This document shows positions 1 through 5,467 of a stretch of DNA of 25,357 nt, in pieces; positions within the stretch are counted from its first letter, which is position 1, and each line of letters begins with the position of its first letter. The DNA lies in the NCBI GenBank assembly GCA_037139195.1, contig JBAXGW010000062.1, positions 1 to 25,357 on the forward strand. The letters are read 5' to 3'. The DNA is from JBAXGW01 sp037139195 (GTDB lineage Bacteria; Bacteroidota; Bacteroidia; Bacteroidales; JAHJDW01). The position numbers and the translations under genes were made by a program. A model generated the notes under the pieces. It saw only the letters and a list, made by a program, of their open reading frames with translations. It made no database searches and was not told the origin of the DNA.

Positions 1-14
1 TTTTTATTATTTTT

Positions 15-58
15 CTGTGTTACACTGTGCATAACTCTGTGATACACTGTGTAACTTT
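15..58. repeat. 22-bp tandem duplication rich in CTGTG
   Basis: Two imperfect 22-bp units (15-36 and 37-58) each carry two CTGTG motifs, giving CTGTG at 15-19, 25-29, 37-41 and 47-51. The array may continue to the left of the window. Just after it, overlapping short palindromes (GCTTGC-TTA-GCAAGC at 63-77 and AAGCTT-AAT-AAGCTT at 74-88) could fold as small hairpins. No reading frame of note covers this stretch. Confidence 0.55.
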
Positions 59-203
59 TTTTGCTTGCTTAGCAAGCTTAATAAGCTTTCTATTTACAAA
101 AATAAAAAAAAATGCTAATATAAGTTTTACTAATAAATTAAAGAATTAACTATAAATTGTTAATAGCAGCATAAAGCGTTCAGATGCAGTGGAAAGGGTT
201 GAT

Positions 204-271
204 TTGATGATTTGAAAATGTGATGATTTGGTGATATAGTAATTTGAGGATGTGATGATTTGGTGATTTGA
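204..271. repeat. Short GATGATTTG-type direct repeats
   Basis: The 16-mer GTGATGATTTGGTGAT occurs exactly at 220-235 and at 252-267, 32 bp apart, within a stretch of related GATGATTTG-like words. On the minus strand the stretch stays open and reads as a low-complexity Ser-Pro-Asn-His-Gln-Ile peptide, which I take as a by-product of the repeat. It abuts the 21-bp repeat array that follows. Confidence 0.6.
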
Positions 272-274
272 ATC

Positions 275-568
275 TTGGGAACTAAGAAATCGAATCTCGG
301 AGGTAAGAAATTAAATCTCCCAAGTGAGAAATTGAATCTCTCAGGTGAGAATATCAATCTCGGAAGTGATTATACGATTCTCCCAAGTGAGAACATGAAA
401 CTCGGAACTAAGAAATCGAATCTCCCAAGTGAGAAATTGAATCTCCCGAGTGAGAATATCAATCTTGGATGTGATTATACGAATCTCCCGAGTGAGAACA
501 TGAAACTCGGAGGCAAGAATACGCATCTCGGTAGTGAGAATATGCATCTCGGTAGTGAGAAATTATTT
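275..568. repeat. 21-bp minisatellite, 14 units
   Basis: Fourteen consecutive 21-bp units run without interruption. Read on the plus strand each unit is a heptad of the form L-x-x-x-x-x-N (for example LPSEKLN, LPSENMK, LGTKKSN). Units 1-6 (275-400) and 7-11 (401-505) are a larger duplication: LGTKKSN, LPSEKLN, an ENIN unit, a DYT unit and LPSENMK recur in the same order. Because the period is a multiple of three, long frames are open on both strands (plus to 592, minus 341-547). The plus frame has only a TTG start and no ribosome binding site, so I annotate DNA repeats and not a gene. If translated, the product would be a leucine-heptad, coiled-coil-like peptide. Confidence 0.85.
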
Positions 569-653
569 TTTCTGTTTTGTAAAATAATTTAAAAATAATT
601 GAGTTAAAAATTATGTTATATATCTCATTTACAAACTCTAAATAGTAATAATT

Positions 654-1583
654 ATGACAACAGAACAAGAAAACAAATTTAGTATGCAGTTGACTACTCG
701 TGATTTTTTAACCACGAATGCTACTATTACTGCAACATTGCCCAATTATGCTGGAATTTTTACAGCCATTCAGACTGGAATAACTCAGATACAAAGCATT
801 AGGGAACAACAAGAATTTGATAAAACGGGTATTGCTGCCAACAAGGCTCAATTGAAAACGAGTTTAATTGCTACGGCTATAGATGTAGCTCGGAAAACAA
901 AGGCTTATGCGACATTGACAAACAATGTGGTTCTGCTGAAAGAGGTAGATTATACTGAAAGCGACTTGAAAAAGAGTGCCGACACCATTTTGAAAGACAT
1001 TTGCCAAGTGATTTATAGCCGTGCAAATGCTAATTTGGCTGCTTTGGCAACTTATGGGGTTTCGGCTGCTACTCTTACTAGTTTATTGAATTTGTTAAAT
1101 TCTTATAGCACTTGGATACCCAAGCCAAAATTGGGTATTGCCGACAAGAAAATTGCTACGGAGCAATTGGCAAGTTTGATTAAAACATTGGATGATAATT
1201 TTAATAAAATTGATGCTTTGGTTGAAATAATAAGAAGCACCCAGCCTGCTTTTTATAGCCAATATAAAAATGTTAGGCGTATTATTGCAAGTGGCAGTGG
1301 TTCGCTATCGGCAAAGGGTAAAATTACCGACATGGCAAGTGGCGATGGGCTGAAAGGCGCTACAATTACATTTATGGCTAATGCTGATAACAAAAAAACT
1401 AAGGCTAGCCTATTGCCAATTGTGAAGAAAAGTGCAAATATGGGCGGTTTTAATATTAAAACGCTAGCAGAGGGTTCGTATAATGTTACAATAAGCAAAG
1501 CTGGCTATAAAGATGCAGTTGTTACAGTATATGTAAACAATAGCGAGCTTAGTGTGCTTGATGTTGCACTGGAAAAGAAATAG
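654..1583 (+). CDS. Uncharacterised protein with C-terminal carboxypeptidase-regulatory-like domain
   Basis: A 309-residue protein of unknown function. The N-terminal two thirds (about 1-215) look all-helical, with many Ala, Thr and Leu residues. After a Gly-Ser linker (SGSGS, near 215) the last ~90 residues have the shape of a CarboxypepD_reg-like beta-sandwich: GKITDMASGDGLKGATITF, then GGFNIKTLAEGSYNVTISKAGY and a V-x-V ending. That fold is usually found in secreted or outer-membrane proteins, but here the N-terminus (MTTEQENKFSMQL) is hydrophilic with no signal peptide or lipobox, so the protein should be cytoplasmic. The ATG at 654 is the first in frame. It follows the minisatellite by about 85 bp and is closed by a strong terminator. 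I recall similar helical plus CarboxypepD_reg proteins in other Bacteroidota, but their role is unknown to me. Confidence 0.85.
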   Translation: MTTEQENKFSMQLTTRDFLTTNATITATLPNYAGIFTAIQTGITQIQSIREQQEFDKTGIAANKAQLKTSLIATAIDVARKTKAYATLTNNVVLLKEVDYTESDLKKSADTILKDICQVIYSRANANLAALATYGVSAATLTSLLNLLNSYSTWIPKPKLGIADKKIATEQLASLIKTLDDNFNKIDALVEIIRSTQPAFYSQYKNVRRIIASGSGSLSAKGKITDMASGDGLKGATITFMANADNKKTKASLLPIVKKSANMGGFNIKTLAEGSYNVTISKAGYKDAVVTVYVNNSELSVLDVALEKK

Positions 1584-1593
1584 GCTTTAGATG

Positions 1594-1626
1594 AAAAAGG
1601 CGTTGCTGAGCAACGCCTTTTTTTTT
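1594..1626. terminator. Intrinsic bidirectional terminator
   Basis: Perfect 8-bp stem GGCGTTGC (1599-1606) / GCAACGCC (1610-1617) with a TGA loop, flanked by A5 on the left and a long T run on the right. It lies 10 bp after the stop of the plus-strand gene and about 45 bp after the stop of the convergent minus-strand gene, so it can serve both. Confidence 0.9.
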
Positions 1627-1669
1627 AAATCCTTGCTGAAAGAAAGCATTTGACACCATTAAAAGATTA

Positions 1670-2950
1670 CTATTCTCCAATACCAATTTCCCTTAATCGT
1701 TTTTGTCTCCAGTCTGGGAAAGTATCAAATCTGCTTTTGTTTTCAGTTGCCCATTTTAGAATATCTGCATAAGGTTTTCTTTCTTTTCCTATTGGATTAT
1801 CTAATGGGTATTTTTTTCGCATTTCAATATATTCTTTTGCATTATACTCAAAATATGATTGTCTTATTCCTCCATCAACATATATTCCTAATTCTAAAAA
1901 TTCCTTTTCTCGTTCCTTGCAAACATCAGATTGTGTATCGTTTTTAGAATGAGACTTTATCCATTCTATTTTGTCATTTAACCAATTACCCAGTTCGGCA
2001 GTTTTTGGATCAGGGTCTGTTTGTGATGGAAGCCATTTTTTGCCACCCTTATTAATACAGTCAGTTTTAAATTCAGAAAGTTCAATAAGTCTTGCAATAA
2101 AATCATCTTCTTTTAATTTGCCACCTTCATTTTCAGACTCAAAAAGGAATTTAACATCTCTAAGTCTTTCTTTTTCATAATCAGAAATCGGCTTTTTATC
2201 TTCTCCAATAATTCTTCGACGTTGTCTAATACACCACGAAGCTTGAGTTTTAAAAGGAAACAAAGGGTCTTTTTTCTCCCAAGTAACCCAAACATAGTCA
2301 AGATTTTTTGATTTGCAGTAGTCTACGCATTCTTTAAGCCTAGTCTCCCAAATCCTGATTTCTCTTGAAATGTGTCCATCTTGCCAAAAGAAACTTATGC
2401 TATTTAAAGTATCTTCATGTTTTTTTGGTATTAATCTTATATTATTTTCGTCAAAGTGATTATAAAGATATTTTTGTTTTCTGTACCAATTATACAATCT
2501 ATTATCTGCATAGTTTCTTGGTACAATTGTATTTCCATTATTAGCTGCTTTGAATTTTTTAAGTTCCTCAAAGTAAAAATTCCATGTTCTCAAATACTCA
2601 TCTGAAATATGTGACAAAGATTTCGGATTATTTATCCTTGTTATTTTCTTTTTAACTTTTTCTGTTAAATTGCCTAAATTAATTCCAATATTGTCAGGCC
2701 GTTTATTCTTCCTCTTGGGCAAACTCCCAATTCCATCTACAATTTCTTCGTATTTATTGTTCCGCAACCATTTTTTTTCATCCCTTACAATTTGTTTTTC
2801 AACTAATTCGCTCAAATAATCTGAAGTCAGAAGTTTCAAGCTTTCATGAGAATTATTAAACAACTGCTTGAAATAATCATCTATTTGCTTTCTAAATTTT
2901 TTTTCCAATTGAGTCCTGATTGTCATAGTCAACTTCAACAGAAGCTTCAA
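1670..2950 (-). pseudogene. Helicase-associated (HA) repeat part of a frameshifted PLD-HA protein
   Basis: This 426-residue frame holds about four helicase-associated type repeats, each with a conserved Trp/Phe, a basic helix and an acidic closing segment: around 122-190 (W-NFYFEELKKFKAANNG ... LYNWYRKQKYL), 203-270 (W-ETRLKECVDYC ... WCIRQRRRI), 280-345 and 355-426 (ending WRQKRLREIGI). HA repeats are thought to bind DNA and are usually attached to helicases or restriction-type nucleases. The apparent start at 2950 is not convincing. The first residues overlap, in another frame, the end of the PLD domain upstream, and sequence typical of the PLD-to-HA linker begins only at the A8 run (2897-2904 on the plus strand). 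I therefore read this as the 3' part of one gene split by a one-base frameshift. If it is translated separately, it could be a DNA-binding protein without a nuclease. Confidence 0.7.
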
Positions 2951-3344
2951 TATTTCTTACAAATAAACCTGGTCTAGTCAAATTAGACGAGCCAACAACT
3001 ATTTTATTTCTAACCTCTCCTTCAAAAATATAGACCTTTGGATGAAATAACTTGTCCTCAATGAAAAATATATACGTTTCAATACCATTGTCAAGAAGTA
3101 ATTGAAGAGCTTCTTTTGTTGTTACTTGGTCATTAACACCAATATACCATGTTATTTTTTTAAAAGAAGCCTTCGCGTCTTTTATATATGGTATAATTTG
3201 GGATAATCCTGAATTTGTGGCAAACGCAGCCAGTCCAATAAACTGATTATAATATTTTGAATTATTAAAAGCTGAACACAAAATTCTTCCAACGTTCTTA
3301 GCAGCTTTATCATCTAATCCGTGTCCAATAAAATTAATTTTCAT
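2892..3344 (-). pseudogene. PLD-like (HKD) nuclease domain, 5' part of frameshifted gene
   Basis: A 150-residue frame matching the N-terminal domain of PLD-like nucleases of the NgoFVII/BfiI type. The half-site is clear: F-H101-P-K103-V-Y-I-F, followed 16 residues later by G-S-S-N-L-T (118-123), corresponding to HxK ... GSxN. The frame then reads NIEASVEVDYDNQDSIGKK and stops at TAG immediately after the run of eight A. Removing one A gives GKK-FRKQIDDYF and joins it in frame to the HA repeats, for a protein of roughly 550 residues. PLD nucleases of this type act as dimers, each supplying one HKD half-site, so a single motif is normal. The ATG at 3344 is the first in frame. No helicase or methylase partner lies next to it. 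Confidence 0.75.
2897..2904 (-). other. A8 homopolymer at the PLD/HA frame junction
   Basis: On the coding strand the sequence is GG followed by eight A and TTTAGA. In the PLD frame it reads GGA AAA AAA ATT TAG (stop). In the HA frame it reads GAA AAA AAA TTT AGA. Deletion of one A, or a +1 slip, restores a single open frame. The site may be a true mutation, a phase-variable tract, a transcriptional slippage site or a sequencing error. Confidence 0.8.
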
Positions 3345-3416
3345 TGTATATTTCTTGATTATTCTTTTATAACTGCTCTGTTAATATTACTTATCAGTAT
3401 ATGCGTAGCATTTTCA

Positions 3417-3443
3417 ACTCGTTGTCTAATTAATATTCATTAA
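3417..3443. repeat. Bipartite flank repeat, copy A
   Basis: ACTCGTTGT (3417-3425) and TAATATTCATTAA (3431-3443), 5 bp apart. The same two words recur in the same order at 3923-3931 and 3941-3953, on the other side of the small gene between them. In copy A the second word contains the stop codon of that gene (TAA, read at 3442-3440). Confidence 0.6.
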
Positions 3444-3877
3444 CGAATAACAACATACAAATAATGTTTTCCATTCATAGACTTGCTTTTACACGCACTA
3501 CCTATATTTTTGTTATCATTTTTTGGATGGTCGATATATTTTAAATTATAATAATGCTCTATGACAGAAATAAATTCGTCGTCGTTGCTTTCGCATAACA
3601 GAAACATATCGTTATATTCAATGTGTTGTCTGTTTCGATTTTCAGGACTGCCAGTTTTTCCAATTTTAAATGATTTGCAATATGGTATTATTTCATTTAT
3701 TGACTTTGTTATTTGCGATTTCATTGCTCCAACATTTGTCTTTTTAAAATGCTTTCGCATAAAATCGTCGAAAATATGTTCATACGAGATATTGTTTAAT
3801 TCATTGTCTCCTGAAAAAGAATTTACAAATAATTTTCCTAGTCCTACTGCAACTGAAATAAAAAGTAATGGATTCAT
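3440..3877 (-). CDS. Small GIY-YIG-like protein with N-terminal hydrophobic segment
   Basis: A 145-residue protein that I do not recognise with certainty. Residues 3-22 are hydrophobic (LLFISVAVGLGKLFV), suggesting a membrane anchor or signal sequence. Residues 70-85 read FKIGKTGSPENRNRQH, which resembles the second half of the GIY-YIG nuclease core (YIG-x-T followed by Arg and His). A candidate metal-binding Glu follows at 107 (VIEHYYNLKY), with Asn-rich sequence after it. The first GIY strand is not obvious, so the assignment is tentative and activity is uncertain. The gene is bracketed by a bipartite repeat on each side, like a movable single-gene unit, and lies between two nuclease-type genes on the same strand. 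No promoter or ribosome binding site was recognised. Confidence 0.6.
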   Translation of the reverse strand: MNPLLFISVAVGLGKLFVNSFSGDNELNNISYEHIFDDFMRKHFKKTNVGAMKSQITKSINEIIPYCKSFKIGKTGSPENRNRQHIEYNDMFLLCESNDDEFISVIEHYYNLKYIDHPKNDNKNIGSACKSKSMNGKHYLYVVIR

Positions 3878-3922
3878 ATCTTGTCATTTTTTATTATGTA
3901 TTGTAACTCGTCGCTTTCTCCT

Positions 3923-3953
3923 ACTCGTTGTGTAATTTATTAATATTCATTAA
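3923..3953. repeat. Bipartite flank repeat, copy B
   Basis: ACTCGTTGT (3923-3931) and TAATATTCATTAA (3941-3953), 9 bp apart, matching copy A at 3417-3443 exactly in both words. A further ACTCGT lies at 3906-3911. The minus frame entering the position equivalent to the stop codon in copy A closes after only about 11 codons, so any gene once ending here has been lost. The rest of 3954-4090 shows nothing I can support. Confidence 0.6.
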
Positions 3954-4090
3954 ATTATTAATAAACAAGCATCGTTTACAAATACTTATTATCAGAATAA
4001 TTATTCACCACAAACCTATAAAATATATTATTTTTAACCTAATAATTAGGGGGTTAATTTTATGAGAAATACTTTGTGTATAGGTGTTGT

Positions 4091-4933
4091 TTATTTTAGT
4101 TTTTCAATTTCGCTTGCGCTTAATCCTGTTAGGTCTGAAACATCCTTAATATTCATTCCTTTTTGCAAGCATTTTTTTGCAATTTCATTAGTTGTATCAA
4201 TTTTTCCAACCTTGTAGTTTGACAAAATTAAATTCCTTTCATACCTCTGTTGCTCAACATATTCAGCATATTCTTTTCGTTCTTGTTCAGTTAGTTTCAT
4301 AATATCCAACTGCTTTTTAGCTTCTTTCAGTCCTTTGGCGTTAAATTCATCTTTTATCTCATCTGTCTTTAAGAAATAAACCCATTCATCTAAGGTGTTT
4401 TTTGCAATATCGTTAAACTGGTTAACCTTTATTACATAATATTCTGGATAAATTTTTGAAATATTATCGGTACGATACAGACTTTCTTGACCTTTCGATA
4501 ATTTCAATATATCGTGTTTGTGGATTCCTTCAAATTTAGTAGTTCCATGATAAATATAATCTTCGCCTTGCCCCAAATCAAAATAAACAATATTAACCGA
4601 TATGATTTTCTTGATTTGTGCATAATCAGTACCTTCATCAATATTGTTAACTAACAAGATAGATGTTCCAAATAAAATGCGAAGCAAGTAATCGTGTTCC
4701 TGATCGTTTTGAATTTCAACAATCATCAATTCGCTTTTTGTGTTTTCTACAACAATATCAACTCTGTTAAACTTTTGATATTTATCTTCTTTATTACTTT
4801 CGCTTTCAAGAATATTTTTTATTTTTATGTCTTCGCCTATTAATTCACTCAAAAAACCTTCAAGAATACCAAAGTTTGCTTTGTTTCTTAAAAGTCGCTT
4901 AACAGCCCAGTCGAATCTAATTAGGTTTTTCAT
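4091..4933 (-). CDS. Rpn-family recombination-promoting nuclease / PD-(D/E)XK transposase-like protein
   Basis: A 280-residue protein of the Rpn (formerly transposase_31 / PDDEXK_2) family. Members are Mg-dependent DNA endonucleases of the PD-(D/E)XK fold, and some promote RecA-independent recombination. The catalytic signature is visible: FNRVD59IVVENTKSELMIVE73IQ75, the D...ExQ pattern typical of this family. The middle (about 85-200) contains the conserved strands and helices around HGTTKFEGIHKHDIL and the YYVIKVNQFND segment. The last ~30 residues (AKKCLQKGMNIKDVSDLTGLSASEIEKL) look like a helix-turn-helix. Length is normal for the family and all key residues are present, so it is probably active. 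It starts at the first ATG, and a good promoter lies just upstream. Such genes are frequent, mobile accessory genes in Bacteroidota. Confidence 0.9.
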   Translation of the reverse strand: MKNLIRFDWAVKRLLRNKANFGILEGFLSELIGEDIKIKNILESESNKEDKYQKFNRVDIVVENTKSELMIVEIQNDQEHDYLLRILFGTSILLVNNIDEGTDYAQIKKIISVNIVYFDLGQGEDYIYHGTTKFEGIHKHDILKLSKGQESLYRTDNISKIYPEYYVIKVNQFNDIAKNTLDEWVYFLKTDEIKDEFNAKGLKEAKKQLDIMKLTEQERKEYAEYVEQQRYERNLILSNYKVGKIDTTNEIAKKCLQKGMNIKDVSDLTGLSASEIEKLK

Positions 4934-4955
4934 ATTACTATCAATTATTTCATTG

Positions 4956-4985
4956 CAAATTTAATAAAATAAACTATCTGAGCAA
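4956..4985 (-). promoter_or_regulatory. Bacteroidota-type promoter for the Rpn nuclease gene
   Basis: On the minus strand TAAATTTG (4963-4956) exactly matches the -7 consensus TAnnTTTG, and TTG (4985-4983) lies 19 nt upstream, within the usual spacing for the -33 box. The inferred start is about 15 nt before the ATG at 4933. The -33 box lies inside the direct repeat that borders the inverted-repeat element. Confidence 0.6.
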
Positions 4986-5241
4986 TAGATTATTATAAAA
5001 TCATTGATGTCCGGGAAAATAATATAAGATTCCTCCATTTCGACTCACGCTCAATGCATCGCCTGCTGTCGGAATGACAATAAGTTGAGGAGAAAAAAGG
5101 AGAGAGGGGGGTGTCGGTGGTTTTGCCACCGACAACCCCCTCTCTCCTTGGCATAACATATTGATAGTCATTTCGAACGAAGTGAGAAATCTTTTAAGTT
5201 TTTGTTTAATAATATTTTATCGGACAATAGTATTATAAAAT
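4983..5241. mobile_element. MITE-like inverted-repeat element with flanking direct repeats
   Basis: The stretch 5002-5230 begins CATTGATGTCCGGGAAAATA and ends in a sequence whose reverse complement begins CTATTGTCCGATAAAATA, giving imperfect terminal inverted repeats. Just outside lie exact 11-bp direct repeats TATTATAAAAT (4991-5001 and 5231-5241), each preceded by CAATAG (4983-4988, 5225-5230), as expected of a target duplication. Each arm also carries a word pair, ATTTCGACT...GGAATGACAAT on the left and CATTTCGAACGAAGTGAG on the right, of a kind I recall as dispersed intergenic repeats in Bacteroidota. The centre is a strong hairpin. There is no coding frame, so it could move only by help in trans. 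Its right terminal 50 bp recurs inverted at 25308-25357. Confidence 0.55.
5099..5147. repeat. Large GC-rich hairpin inside the MITE-like element
   Basis: Left arm GGAGAGAGGGGG (5099-5110), one mismatch, then TGTCGGTGG (5112-5120). The loop is TTTTG (5121-5125). The right arm is CCACCGACA (5126-5134), one mismatch, then CCCCCTCTCTCC (5136-5147). That gives 21 paired positions in an otherwise AT-rich region. No T-run follows directly, so it is not a standard terminator. Confidence 0.9.
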
Positions 5242-5352
5242 ATAATTAAAGAAAAAACACTTTTAGTTTGTATGCTATAATTTAAGTCAAACTATCAATT
5301 AACATTACCATTTTTCAAAACAAATAGTTTAGGCTAATTATTTTTTTCATTG

Positions 5353-5360
5353 TATCTTTG
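5353..5360 (+). promoter_or_regulatory. Candidate distal promoter -7 box of uvrB
   Basis: TATCTTTG exactly matches TAnnTTTG. Only a weak GTTTAG lies at the -33 position (5328-5333). It would give a leader of about 100 nt before the uvrB ATG. Confidence 0.4.
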
Positions 5361-5418
5361 TATTCATAGAGGAGTTATAACAATTTACAAAATATATTTA
5401 AAAATCTTCTACGTTATT

Positions 5419-5445
5419 TTTGTAAAGATTCAACAAATAACTTTG
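5419..5445 (+). promoter_or_regulatory. Candidate proximal uvrB promoter
   Basis: TAACTTTG (5438-5445) exactly matches the Bacteroidota -7 consensus. TTTG at 5419-5422 could be the -33 box, but the spacing of 15 nt is short. Transcription would begin about 15 nt before the ATG at 5468. No SOS box was recognised. Confidence 0.45.
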
Positions 5446-5467
5446 CAAACTTGACCAACTTAAGAAA

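Noticed and set aside
160..547. Minus-strand frames over the repeats (160-357 and 341-547)
   Set aside because: Both are by-products of the same repeat arrays, with no start context and no resemblance to a protein family.
275..568. Possible CRISPR array
   Set aside because: The units are directly adjacent without unique spacers, are only 21 bp long and vary internally, and there are no cas genes.
275..592. A 105-residue plus-strand frame made of heptads
   Set aside because: It has only a TTG start and no ribosome binding site, and it exists because the repeat period is 21 bp. I annotate it as DNA repeat, not as a gene.
3417..3953. Integron attC sites around the small gene
   Set aside because: The repeats lack the RYYYAAC/GTTRRRY core sites and no integrase is in the window. 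I keep only the weaker statement that the flanks repeat.
5002..5230. A rho-independent terminator as the sole explanation of the hairpin region
   Set aside because: The hairpin is not followed by a T-run, and the inverted ends, direct repeats and distant second copy point to an inserted element.
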